In this document: in pieces, positions 7,467 through 15,809 of the stretch
Numbering within the stretch: position 1 is the first letter of the stretch
Layout of the letters: every line of letters begins with the position of its first letter
Source: CAXXOK01 sp963674895
Lineage (GTDB): Bacteria > Bacillota > Clostridia > Christensenellales > Aristaeellaceae
DNA length: 64,000 bases
NCBI GenBank assembly: GCA_963674895.2
Contig: CAXXCY010000002.1
Coordinates: 248,001 to 312,000 of the forward strand
Direction: 5' to 3'
The notes under the pieces: model-generated
Told to the model about the DNA's origin: nothing
The model's input: the letters and a program-made list of their open reading frames with translations, nothing else
The model's database searches: none
Position numbers and translations under genes: made by a program

Positions 7467-8708
7467 ATGTATACGATGATTATCGCCGACGACGAGGCCC
7501 TGTCCATCAAAAGCCTGGGGCTGTTCATGCGCCGGGATTTTCCGGAGATCGAGATCGTCGGCGAAGCAAGCAACGGCGTGGAGATGGTGGCGCAGATCGA
7601 GAAGCTGAGGCCGGATATCGCCATCGTGGACATCAACATGCCGGGCATCGACGGCATCAGCGCTATCCGCATGCTGCTCAGCAAGGGCATCAAAACGCAT
7701 TTCATTATCAATACGGCATACAGCGATTTCGACTACGTGAAAAGCGCGCTGAAAATGAAGGTGGACGGCTACCTGCTCAAACCCAGCGTACGGGAGGAGA
7801 GCATCGTGACCATACGCCAGGTGTGCGACAACATCAGCCGGGAGAAGGACGAGAGCCTGAAAAGCGACCGCTTGCACTCCTTTTTCCGCACGGTTTCGCC
7901 TATGCTGGAAAACGAAATCCTGCTTTCTGTGTGCTCCGGCATGCCCGCCGAAAAGGAATTCCGCTCCTTTTGCGAGGTCAACGACATCCGGTACAGCGGC
8001 GGGTGCATCGTAACGTACGTCAATACCGGGGAGGCTGTAACGGACGCCAGAACGGTGCGCGCCCTCGTGGAGGACGCCCTTCGCAATACCTGCGACCATA
8101 TGCTGCTGGCGGTGAAAAACACGGTGACTCTGTTTTTGCTCCTGCCGGAAGCCATCGACGTTTCCGAAAGCGACAACTGGGCTTTCGACGTTGCGGAGCT
8201 GGTGGAGGAAAGCCTTTACAGGAGCGTGGGCATCCGGTACCGGGTTGGGCGCGGCGGCTTCTACGAGGCCTTCGCCCGGCTGGCGGATTCCTACCGGGAG
8301 AGTTTGGAGATTTTGAAGAGGGACGGGCCTCCCGCCGGGGCGGAGCCCGCAGAGCGGGAGGAGAACGCCAAAACAGGCTATTACGTGGACTTTGCCCTCC
8401 GGTATATCGATACGCATTACCAGGAAGGCCTGTCCCTTGATCTGGTGGCGGCGCAGATCGGCATCAGCCCCTTTTACTTAAGCCGCCTCATCAAGCAGCT
8501 GCGGGGCGTGGCGTTCGTGGAGTATTTAACGGACGTGCGGGTGAACAGGGCGCGGGAAATGGCGCTGAAAACGGCGCTGCCCAGCGCGGAAATCGCAACC
8601 CGGTGCGGGTACCTGAACGTTTCGTATTTTTATAAGGTATTCAAAAAGGCCACCGGCATGACTATCGGGGAATACAGGCGCGCCGGCGGGAAGGACAGCC
8701 GGGCGTAA
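7467..8708 (+). CDS. Response regulator, AraC-type DNA binding (YesN type)
   Basis: 413 residues. The receiver domain starts with the acidic DDE at 8-10, the phospho-acceptor is D55 (IAIVDINMPGIDG), and the conserved lysine lies in YLLKPS. A variable central part follows, then two AraC helix-turn-helices at the C-terminus: LSLDLVAAQIGISPFYLSRL and the second with GYLNVSYFYKVFKKATGMTIGEYR. It should be phosphorylated by the kinase just upstream and control the sugar transporter genes. No direct-repeat binding site is obvious upstream of mglB by eye. Confidence 0.9.
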   Translation: MYTMIIADDEALSIKSLGLFMRRDFPEIEIVGEASNGVEMVAQIEKLRPDIAIVDINMPGIDGISAIRMLLSKGIKTHFIINTAYSDFDYVKSALKMKVDGYLLKPSVREESIVTIRQVCDNISREKDESLKSDRLHSFFRTVSPMLENEILLSVCSGMPAEKEFRSFCEVNDIRYSGGCIVTYVNTGEAVTDARTVRALVEDALRNTCDHMLLAVKNTVTLFLLLPEAIDVSESDNWAFDVAELVEESLYRSVGIRYRVGRGGFYEAFARLADSYRESLEILKRDGPPAGAEPAEREENAKTGYYVDFALRYIDTHYQEGLSLDLVAAQIGISPFYLSRLIKQLRGVAFVEYLTDVRVNRAREMALKTALPSAEIATRCGYLNVSYFYKVFKKATGMTIGEYRRAGGKDSRA

Positions 8709-8749
8709 GCACCGTGCCTGCGCGCACGAATGGAAAGGGGATCGCTTTC

Positions 8750-9586
8750 ATGGCGCTTTTACAGGTTAATTTTCTGGCCGAATCGCTGATGCGCACCATA
8801 ACCGCGCAGGTTATCCTGCCGGTGGACCGAATTCCGATGCCGGGGAGCCCCAAGCCCCTGCAAACACCCTTCAAAACCCTGTACCTTCTGCACGGGATCT
8901 TCGGTAACTATACGGATTGGGTATCCGGCACCGGCATCCAGCGCTGGGCGGAGGACCGCAATCTGGCGGTGGTCATGCCCTCCGGGGACAACAGCTTTTA
9001 TTTGGATCACGCTTCCGGCATGGACAATTACGGCGCGTTCGTGGGCGAGGAACTGCTGGACGTTACGCGGCGCATGTTTCGCCTGTCGGACAGGCGGGAG
9101 GACACCTTTATCGGCGGCCTGTCCATGGGCGGATACGGGGCCATACGAAACGGGCTAAAATATTGGCGGAATTACAGCCGCATCGTGGCGTTTTCCTCGG
9201 CGCTGGCATTCTGGGATATGGTCCGGGAAGGGGAGGACGACGGCTTCATCCTCACCGACAGGCAATATGCTAAAAGCCGCTTCGGCGCCCTTGACCAGGT
9301 CCGGGGCAGCGACATGGATCCTTACGCGCTGGTTAAAACGCTGCAGGCGGAAAACGCCGATATGCCCAAATTCTATCTATGCTGCGGTACGGAGGACGGC
9401 CTGCTTGCGGATAACGAAAAGTTTGCCGGATACCTGCGCGACCGAGGCGTGGACGTAACGTTTGAAACGTCGCCGGGCGCGCACGAGTGGCTCTATTGGC
9501 ACAGGACGCTGGAACGCGCGCTGGACTGGCTGCCGCTGGACGCGGCGCAGGGCTTCATCAGCAGCGGAAACGTAAGGGCGGAATAA
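8750..9586 (+). CDS. Alpha/beta-hydrolase esterase (esterase D / EstA type)
   Basis: 278 residues. Serine esterase of the family that contains S-formylglutathione hydrolase and tributyrin esterases. LYLLHGIFGNYTDW carries the oxyanion region; the nucleophile is S125 in GGLSMGGYG; the triad is completed by D216 in GTEDGLL and H245 in GAHEWLYW. No signal peptide, so cytoplasmic. GGAAAGGGG precedes ATG 8750; a GTG at 8714 lacks a site. It follows the sugar sensor operon by about 40 bp in the same direction and could deacetylate imported sugars, but that is inference from position. A palindromic terminator follows. Confidence 0.85.
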   Translation: MALLQVNFLAESLMRTITAQVILPVDRIPMPGSPKPLQTPFKTLYLLHGIFGNYTDWVSGTGIQRWAEDRNLAVVMPSGDNSFYLDHASGMDNYGAFVGEELLDVTRRMFRLSDRREDTFIGGLSMGGYGAIRNGLKYWRNYSRIVAFSSALAFWDMVREGEDDGFILTDRQYAKSRFGALDQVRGSDMDPYALVKTLQAENADMPKFYLCCGTEDGLLADNEKFAGYLRDRGVDVTFETSPGAHEWLYWHRTLERALDWLPLDAAQGFISSGNVRAE

Positions 9587-9663
9587 AAAGCGGAGCGCAG
9601 CCCGCCGCGAATCGATCGCAGCAGGGTTGGGCGGTAAAATCCTCCTTGTATGTTGAATACATC

Positions 9664-9810
9664 ACTTCCGGCAGGCAGCTGCCTGCCGGAAGTTGTTTTT
9701 TGAAACAGACGCTATTGAACGGTGATAACGGAAGCAGGGCAGTCAGCCTCCGCTTCCAGCGCTTTTTCTTCCGCTTCTGCCGGAACGGGGTCCGTGTATA
9801 CTTCGGCAAA
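9664..9810. repeat. 147-bp duplication, copy 2
   Basis: Partner of 720-866 (three mismatches). This copy carries the 3' part of the intact ferredoxin and the shared palindromic terminator, so it is likely the source copy. Confidence 0.95.
9665..9701 (+). terminator. Palindromic terminator between esterase and ferredoxin
   Basis: A 28-bp perfect palindrome (9665-9678 with 9679-9692) with six T at 9696-9701 ends the esterase transcript. It also lies immediately past the ferredoxin stop on the other strand, but without a T-run in that direction. Confidence 0.85.
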
Positions 9811-9900
9811 ACCGTCGTCCGCCATACGAAACACTTCGGGGCATGCTGCGACGCATACTTCGCACGAGATGCAGTTTGGCCTGTCAATCGATGCTTTCAT
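9712..9900 (-). CDS. Mono-cluster [4Fe-4S] ferredoxin
   Basis: 62 residues. Small electron carrier. Cluster ligands are C10, C13 and C16 in NCISCEVC plus C54 in ADCP; C20 is the extra cysteine that often forms a disulphide in relatives, but its usual partner is absent here. The pattern CxxCxxCxxxCPEVF and the acidic middle and C-terminus fit single [4Fe-4S] ferredoxins of anaerobes. AAAGGGG lies upstream of the ATG. It stands alone between convergent genes, so its redox partner is not shown by context. Its 3' half is duplicated with a lost cysteine at 768-866. Confidence 0.93.
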   Translation of the reverse strand: MKASIDRPNCISCEVCVAACPEVFRMADDGFAEVYTDPVPAEAEEKALEAEADCPASVITVQ

Positions 9901-10049
9901 GATTGATCCCCTTTCTTTCTATTCTTTGAATCCAGGCAGTAATGGCAAAAACTATACCGAGCGTTATACAGGAGCAACCCGTTGTCTTTCGGGTAGACTG
10001 GCGGCGCCGTATCGCCGCTTCCTATCCATAAACCCACAGAGGATACGTT

Positions 10050-13013
10050 TTATGCCTGTATCATATATTCATTGCTTTCATCAAATATCATTTGAATGAA
10101 TATCGATACGATTTCCGGATCCAGCTGTGTGCCCGCGCTGTTTTTAATCTCCTCAACCGCCGCGCTTTTATTCAATGGAGTCCTGTATGTCCGTTCATTC
10201 GTGATAGCGTCATAGGTATCCGCTACGGCGATGATTCTGGCGCCTAACGGAATATCTTCCGCTTGAAGCTTTCCCGGATACCCCTGACCATCAAAACGTT
10301 CGTGATGAGACAGCACAATCTTTGAGATATCGCGATACTCAAGCGTTTTTTCCAGAATTCCAGCGCCCTTTGCCGGGTGAAGCTTGATCATTTCCCATTC
10401 TTTCATGTCAAGGGTGCCGGCTTTGTTCAGCACGGCTTCGTCAATCCCTATTTTCCCGATATCATGAAGAAATCCGGCCACCCTGATTTTATCGATCTCA
10501 GCATTGGATAAATGCATGGCCCGCGCAATGGCCGCCGCAAGCATGCCAACCCGCTCGGAATGTTTTTTCTCCCGTTCGCTCTTGGCAAACAGCGTTTCCA
10601 TGATGGCGTCGACGGTTTTGCTCCTGGAGCTTTGGTAGCTGTAGAACTTCCGGTTGTACATGAACGCTTCGGCTTCGGCAATTATGATGTCCAGCGTATC
10701 TTCCTGTTTTCTTTGATACCCGTATCCCCACGATATGGTAGGATGCTCAATGATGGAGGAATCATTCATCGTGGCAATAAAATTCTGATTGAGCTTATCC
10801 AGGTACCGGCGTATTTCGGTTTTTTCCATGCCGGAGGTCAGAATCGCGAATTCATCTCCCCCTATGCGGGCAACGATGCCCTTGTCTCCAACGAAGGCCT
10901 TCAAATCGTCGGCAATATTTCTTAAGATGGCATCGCCTTCCGCGTGCCCGTACGTGTCGTTATATACTTTAAACCCGTCCACATCTCCTAAAAATACACC
11001 GATGGGGAATTCCTCTTTTCTGATACGCCGGCCGAACTCTTCCTCAAAAAATCTTCGGTTGTATAGGCTTGTGAGATAATCGTGATAGGCCATGAATTCA
11101 ATTTGCTTCGCGATTTTTTCCCTGTCCGTCACATCGAAGATGATCGAAAACAGGACGGTTTGGTTATCATATACAATCGGATTGCTATAGATATCCACCA
11201 GCCGGATTTCGCCGCTTTTCAGGCGATGGGGGATTGTGTAATATCTTTGTCCCTTTTCCAGCACGCGCAGGCGCAATGAACGGACATTCTCCGGATCCAT
11301 TGTATTGATATCCTGAATGGTCATTTGGAGAAGTTCATCCTTGGCGTAGCCATAAAAATCTGTTGCGGCTTTATTTGCCTCCAGGATATTGCCCGACCCG
11401 GGCTCGATCAGGAGCATGACTGCCTGATGGTTATTGATCATGGATTGCGAGCGTTTCAAAATGGACTTGATCTGTCTTTCGGCCTTCTTTCGATCGCTTA
11501 TATCCAGGACGATACCTTCAAGCGCGATCACTTGCCCGTGCTCGTTAAATACTCCCTCTCCTAATTCCATCACCCATTTGTGCACGCCGCTTGCGGTAAT
11601 GATTTCATATTCGGTCTTCAGGGACCTTTTTTTCTGCAGAACCCGGCCCCACTGTTTCCATAACCGTTCACGGTATTCGGGAGCAATGATATCGTTATAG
11701 GATATTGCCCTGTTATGCAGAAGCTGATCCTTGGAATACCCGGTTAATTTCAAACATCCATCGGAAACAAATTGCATGGTCCATTCCCGATCATAGCTGC
11801 ACCGGTAGGCGAGACCGGGCAGATTGGACACGAGAACGGCTTTGCTGCGCTCGCTTTCCTTGAGCGAATCTTCCGCCGCTTTGCGGGCGGATATATCTTC
11901 CAGCAAACATAAGTGCATCGGCTGGTCGATGGGCAAGCCGGAGAGAGAGGAGATCTTCATATGTGTCCAAATATACGACCCATCTTTGCGAAGAAAGCGT
12001 TTTTCCATCGCATACCCTTTGATCGCACCTTTTTGGAACTGGTCAAACTGATCCAAATCCGCCTGAAGATCGTCCGGGTGGGTAATATCCGGCCATGGTA
12101 TGTTCACCAGTTCCTGACTCGTCCTACCAAATATTTCCATGAACATCGGATTGATGGCGATATTGCCCAACGGTGAAACCTGAATAAAATTCTTATTGCT
12201 AACAATGGCTATTCCAACCGGCGCCTGTTCGAAAATACTGTGATAAAGCGCTTCATCCCATTCCAGCTTTTTGCTCAGGCTTTTATACTTCTGACGTTGA
12301 ACCCAGATATAGATAACGGCGATATACAGTACTATTAAAATGACCATAATGATCATACTGGGTATCATCTTCTCCAATAATCTGGCGTGCCATAACGAAG
12401 CGCTGTAATCAACACCGAAAACGGCGATAATCTTGCCGTTTGAAGGGTTTTGAATTGGCACAAGCACGCTGATCCAGGTACCCCATCGATCTGTTGATGG
12501 TTCCGTCAGCGTTGTTTTTCCAGTCAGGAGCGGTTCCATATCCTCAGCGGTCGCTTCATCATTGATTTGGCCGGGGGGCGAGTAATATGAGGAATCTTCA
12601 GGCTCTGAATCCACCAGGAACACGATATCGCCGTTTTTTTCGCGGTAGATATACGCAAAGCGAATATCTGCCGCTGTTTTTACAAAACGCATTAAGCTGT
12701 ATTTTGCGGAGTAATATTCGGGTTTCTCCATATCTTCAAGGTTTCCGGAAAGCAGCGCGATATGTTCGGGATGTACAAGCGCTTCAACGGATTGCGCAAG
12801 GTTTATCGCTTCCGATGATGCGGATTTTTGAAATTGTATCCACGTAAAATGTAAAAACAGTCCGCACAGCAATAAGACGACTGCGGATAACGCAATGATG
12901 GCCTTCTTCCGATTTCGAAATGCTTCTCCCTGCATGAATGGATGCACTTTTTGCCCGTCCTTTTCTCTGCGGATCATCCGTGTGACCGTCTCTATTGTGC
13001 GTATTGATAGCAT
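10050..13013 (-). CDS. Membrane PAS-GGDEF-HD-GYP cyclic-di-GMP enzyme
   Basis: Up to 987 residues. Two membrane helices (about 39-57 and 216-236) flank an extracellular sensor region of about 160 residues. Three PAS domains follow (about 250-380, 385-510, 515-635), then a GGDEF diguanylate cyclase domain with an intact GGDEF at 718-722, and an HD-GYP phosphodiesterase domain with H818 (HSERV), HDIGKIGI at 850 and HHERFDGQGYP at 903-913. Both catalytic motifs look complete, so it could make or break cyclic-di-GMP depending on its signals. A strong promoter sits so close to the first ATG that a GTG at 12947, preceded by AAAAGGA, is the likelier start. The same window has a cyclic-di-GMP riboswitch at 43741. 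Confidence 0.93.
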   Translation of the reverse strand: MLSIRTIETVTRMIRREKDGQKVHPFMQGEAFRNRKKAIIALSAVVLLLCGLFLHFTWIQFQKSASSEAINLAQSVEALVHPEHIALLSGNLEDMEKPEYYSAKYSLMRFVKTAADIRFAYIYREKNGDIVFLVDSEPEDSSYYSPPGQINDEATAEDMEPLLTGKTTLTEPSTDRWGTWISVLVPIQNPSNGKIIAVFGVDYSASLWHARLLEKMIPSMIIMVILIVLYIAVIYIWVQRQKYKSLSKKLEWDEALYHSIFEQAPVGIAIVSNKNFIQVSPLGNIAINPMFMEIFGRTSQELVNIPWPDITHPDDLQADLDQFDQFQKGAIKGYAMEKRFLRKDGSYIWTHMKISSLSGLPIDQPMHLCLLEDISARKAAEDSLKESERSKAVLVSNLPGLAYRCSYDREWTMQFVSDGCLKLTGYSKDQLLHNRAISYNDIIAPEYRERLWKQWGRVLQKKRSLKTEYEIITASGVHKWVMELGEGVFNEHGQVIALEGIVLDISDRKKAERQIKSILKRSQSMINNHQAVMLLIEPGSGNILEANKAATDFYGYAKDELLQMTIQDINTMDPENVRSLRLRVLEKGQRYYTIPHRLKSGEIRLVDIYSNPIVYDNQTVLFSIIFDVTDREKIAKQIEFMAYHDYLTSLYNRRFFEEEFGRRIRKEEFPIGVFLGDVDGFKVYNDTYGHAEGDAILRNIADDLKAFVGDKGIVARIGGDEFAILTSGMEKTEIRRYLDKLNQNFIATMNDSSIIEHPTISWGYGYQRKQEDTLDIIIAEAEAFMYNRKFYSYQSSRSKTVDAIMETLFAKSEREKKHSERVGMLAAAIARAMHLSNAEIDKIRVAGFLHDIGKIGIDEAVLNKAGTLDMKEWEMIKLHPAKGAGILEKTLEYRDISKIVLSHHERFDGQGYPGKLQAEDIPLGARIIAVADTYDAITNERTYRTPLNKSAAVEEIKNSAGTQLDPEIVSIFIQMIFDESNEYMIQA

Positions 13014-13021
13014 CTTTTGGA

Positions 13022-13051
13022 ATTATACCATAGGGAATGAATAGATGACAA
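13022..13051 (-). promoter_or_regulatory. Promoter of the GGDEF-HD-GYP gene
   Basis: On the minus strand TTGTCA (13046-13051) and TATAAT (13022-13027) are 18 bp apart. Transcription would start near 13015, which leaves no leader for an ATG at 13013 and supports the GTG start at 12947. Confidence 0.75.
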
Positions 13052-13267
13052 ACTGACGAACAGACGGCGTACGGAGATAAAATCATCCGCGGGTTGGGAG
13101 CTCGTTTCGCAATCCGAAACACATCCAGCAGATGCATGGGCGCTCGCTACGATGCGTTTATGAATAAGGAGCCAAACTCCATAACTTCATCGCCGCGCTC
13201 TCGCCGTCTCCTATGAACACTCCATGAAGAGAAAATTTCCGCCGCGGCATGCCCGTGCGAGGAGTTC

Positions 13268-14077
13268 ATGCGGTCCAATGTAGAATATGATAACAGGAAT
13301 ACCGGCAGAGCGGGGTTTATGGAACCGATGAATCAGAACGGATTATTGAGCGGGATGCTGGATATCGGCGAGGAGATGCTGCGCTGCGGCGCCGAGATCA
13401 GCCGGGTGGAGGACACGGTGGAGCGCATCGGGCTGGCCTACGGGCTTATGCGGGTGGATGTGTTTACCATTACCTCCAGCATCGTGGTGACGGCGCGGTT
13501 CAGCGCGGGGGACACACTCACGCAGACGCGGCGCATCCGCACCCGGACCGTGGACCTGGAACGCCTGAACCGGCTCAACGCCCTGTCCCGCGAAATCTGC
13601 CAAACCAGGCCCGACGCGGAAACCATGAAAGCGCAGCTGCAGGCGATCATCGCCAGGCGCGCGTATCCGGCATGGCTTTTATACGCCGCGTCCGCGCTGA
13701 TCGCAGGCGCGTTTACCGCCTTTTTCGGCGGCTCTCTGGCAGACGCTTGCGTTTCCGCCGTGATTGGCGTGGCGTTGAAAATCCTGATGACGATTTCCAT
13801 CCGCTTCCGTCTGAACAGTGTCGTATCCAACGTCCTCCTCGCCTTCGCGGGCGGCGCCATGGCGCTGCTGGCCCTGCGGCTCGGGCTTTGCGACAGCTAC
13901 GCAAAGACCGTCACCGGCGACATCATGCTGCTGATCCCGGGCATTACGCTGACCGACGCGCTGCGGGATATGTTCTACGGCGATTTGATTTCCAGCATCC
14001 AGCGGCTTTTCGAGGCACTGCTGTTTTCCTCGGCGATCGCGTTCGGGTTCGTGCTGGCCAGGAGGGTGATCGGATGA
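13268..14077 (+). CDS. Threonine/serine exporter, N-terminal subunit (ThrE/YjjP type)
   Basis: 269 residues. The cytoplasmic N-terminal half carries LLDIGEEMLRCGAEISRVEDT-like sequence and VFTITSSIVVTA, hallmarks of the ThrE_1 (DUF1212) family; the C-terminal half has about five membrane helices and the GDIMLLIPGITLTDALRDM motif. It overlaps the next gene by ATGA, and the two subunits together correspond to full-length ThrE, which exports threonine and serine. GAGGAG lies very close to ATG 13268; an in-frame ATG at 13319 is an alternative start that would give a more typical N-terminus. Confidence 0.88.
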   Translation: MRSNVEYDNRNTGRAGFMEPMNQNGLLSGMLDIGEEMLRCGAEISRVEDTVERIGLAYGLMRVDVFTITSSIVVTARFSAGDTLTQTRRIRTRTVDLERLNRLNALSREICQTRPDAETMKAQLQAIIARRAYPAWLLYAASALIAGAFTAFFGGSLADACVSAVIGVALKILMTISIRFRLNSVVSNVLLAFAGGAMALLALRLGLCDSYAKTVTGDIMLLIPGITLTDALRDMFYGDLISSIQRLFEALLFSSAIAFGFVLARRVIG

Positions 14078-14544
14078 GCTTTATGCAAACGTGGGTCGTG
14101 CCCATCGGCTGCGCCGGGCTTGGCACGCTGGGGTTTTCGATCCTGTTCCATGTCGGGAAGAAACACCTCTTGTTTTCCATGCTGGGCGGCGTCATCGCGT
14201 GGGCGGGATACCTTGCCCTATTTGCCTGCATCGGGAACCTGTACGCCGCCTATACGCTGGCAGCGATCGCCGCGGCGGTGTACGCGCACGGAATGGCCCG
14301 GGTGCTGAAGGCGCCCGCGACGCTGTTCGCCCTGCCGGCCACCATCCCGATGATTCCCGGCGAGGCGTTTTTCCAGACGATGCAATTTGCGGTGCTGGGC
14401 GATTGGGCGAATTTCGCCTCCATGGGCGTGCGCACGCTGGGCATGGCTGCGGCCATTGCCATCGGGCTGACCGTGGGCGGGATGGCCGACCGGCTGTACG
14501 TTTTCCTGGTCGATTCCCGGCGCAGAAATGATAGCGGCGAATAG
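14074..14544 (+). CDS. Threonine/serine exporter, C-terminal subunit (ThrE_2/YjjB type)
   Basis: 156 residues, about four to five membrane helices. GTLGFSILFHVGKKHLLFSMLGG and ALPATIPMIPGEAFFQTMQF-like segments match the ThrE_2 (DUF3815) family. It starts inside the stop codon of the N-terminal subunit gene, with AGGAGGG upstream of ATG 14074, so the two are coupled and presumably form one complex in the membrane. Longer frames starting upstream overlap the first subunit and have no support. Confidence 0.88.
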   Translation: MSFMQTWVVPIGCAGLGTLGFSILFHVGKKHLLFSMLGGVIAWAGYLALFACIGNLYAAYTLAAIAAAVYAHGMARVLKAPATLFALPATIPMIPGEAFFQTMQFAVLGDWANFASMGVRTLGMAAAIAIGLTVGGMADRLYVFLVDSRRRNDSGE

Positions 14545-14589
14545 GCAAAAACGATCGCATCCGGCCGCCTGGGGCGAAGTTTTACATAA

Positions 14590-14624
14590 GCTTTGAAACC
14601 CTTGTAAACAAAGGGTTTCAAAGC
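14590..14624. terminator. 14-bp hairpin after the exporter genes
   Basis: A perfect 14-bp stem (14590-14603 with 14611-14624) with a 7-base loop, lacking a T-run on either strand. It may end or stabilise the exporter mRNA; not a classical intrinsic terminator. Confidence 0.5.
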
Positions 14625-14661
14625 ATCCGCATTTACGGGTTTGGAACCGCAAAAAAAACTA

Positions 14662-14692
14662 TTGACTTACGACCCCATGTGGGGTATATACT
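14662..14692 (+). promoter_or_regulatory. Promoter with 19-bp spacer and dyad
   Basis: TTGACT (14662-14667) and TATACT (14687-14692) are separated by 19 bp, too long for normal sigma-A use, and the spacer contains the dyad ACCCCA-TG-TGGGGT. This geometry is typical of MerR-activated promoters, and the C-tract/G-tract is also like CsoR-family operators. No such regulator gene lies in the window. It would drive the ATP-grasp ligase and aminomutase. Confidence 0.6.
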
Positions 14693-14762
14693 AATGCAGA
14701 AATCATTGGTTTTCTAAAAAAAACCGGGCCGGTGATTTTCATGATATTGACGCAAGAAAGCC

Positions 14763-15809
14763 GTGAAATCGATGGAAGAGATGAAGGATGATGTCCCCCT
14801 ACCGCCGGGCGGTATCGTAGTCGGGATTATCTTCAACTGCAAGCGGGGAACCGATCATGAGGTCCCCGACGCGGAGGCGGAATACGACAGCATGGATACG
14901 GTCCATGCCATCCGCGACGTATTTGCCGCCGCGGGCATCCAAACGGTCCTGCTGGAGTGCGACGAAACACTTCCGCAGACAATGGCCAACACACGCATCG
15001 ACATCGCTTTCAATATAGCGGAAGGTAAAAGAGGCAGGGGCAGGGAGGCCGAAGCACCCGCGCTTCTCAATCTGCTGGGGATCCCCTATACCGGGTCGGA
15101 CGAGACGACCCTGTGCATCGCATTGGATAAGGCCCTGTGTAAAAAACTCCTTTCCGCCTACCGTGTCCGGACGCCGCGCTACCGGATCATCTCCTCGGAA
15201 AAGGATATCCGTTTGGGCGGGCTGCATACGCCCGTCATTGTAAAACCCAACGCCGAGGGTTCCAGCAAGGGAATCCCGGACGCCTGCGTCGCGTCCAGCG
15301 AAGCCGAGCTCAAGGAGCTGGTCCGGCAGGAGCTGCGGCTTTACGGCGGGCCTGTGCTTGTGGAGGAGTATATCCACGGCCGCGAATTCACCGTGGGGCT
15401 TCTGGGCAACGGCGATACCCTGCGCGTATTTCCGCCGATGGAGATCGTCTTCCGCGGGAATACGAACGGCGATTACCGGATCTACAGCTTCGGCGTGAAG
15501 CAGGATTATAAGAATTTCGTCAATTACGAGTGCCCGGCGAAGCTTGACCCGGGCGTTGAAAAAACCATGGTCCGCACGGCGCGCCGCATCTACGGGGCGC
15601 TGGGCTGCCGCGATTTCGCGCGAGTGGACTTCCGCCTGACTGCGGACGGCAAGCTCTATTTCATCGAGATCAACCCGCTGCCCGGCCTGGCGCCCGGTTA
15701 CAGCGACTATCCGATGCTCGCGGAATTTGCGGGCGTTCCCTATCGGGACCTGGTGCTTTCCGTTCTGCGCGCGGGTCTGTGCCGGTATGGAATGGAGACG
15801 TTGGGATGA
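14763..15809 (+). CDS. ATP-grasp ligase, D-alanine-D-alanine ligase-like
   Basis: 348 residues from GTG 14763; ATG codons at 14772 and 14781 are alternatives. ATP-grasp fold: NIAEGKRGRGREAEAPALLN and LGIPYTGSD correspond to the Ddl substrate region, VIVKPNAEGSSKG binds ATP phosphates, and FIEINPLPGLAP is the metal-binding end. True Ddl enzymes have EINTxPG; here the motif is EINPLPG, so it belongs to a Ddl-like group whose amino-acid substrate may differ. Its stop overlaps the lysine aminomutase start, so the pair could activate or ligate beta-lysine; that link is inference from gene order. Confidence 0.75.
   Translation: MKSMEEMKDDVPLPPGGIVVGIIFNCKRGTDHEVPDAEAEYDSMDTVHAIRDVFAAAGIQTVLLECDETLPQTMANTRIDIAFNIAEGKRGRGREAEAPALLNLLGIPYTGSDETTLCIALDKALCKKLLSAYRVRTPRYRIISSEKDIRLGGLHTPVIVKPNAEGSSKGIPDACVASSEAELKELVRQELRLYGGPVLVEEYIHGREFTVGLLGNGDTLRVFPPMEIVFRGNTNGDYRIYSFGVKQDYKNFVNYECPAKLDPGVEKTMVRTARRIYGALGCRDFARVDFRLTADGKLYFIEINPLPGLAPGYSDYPMLAEFAGVPYRDLVLSVLRAGLCRYGMETLG

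Noticed and set aside
14587..14624. Hairpin as a riboswitch aptamer for the ligase gene
   Set aside because: It lies upstream of the mapped -35/-10 pair, so it is not in the ligase transcript.
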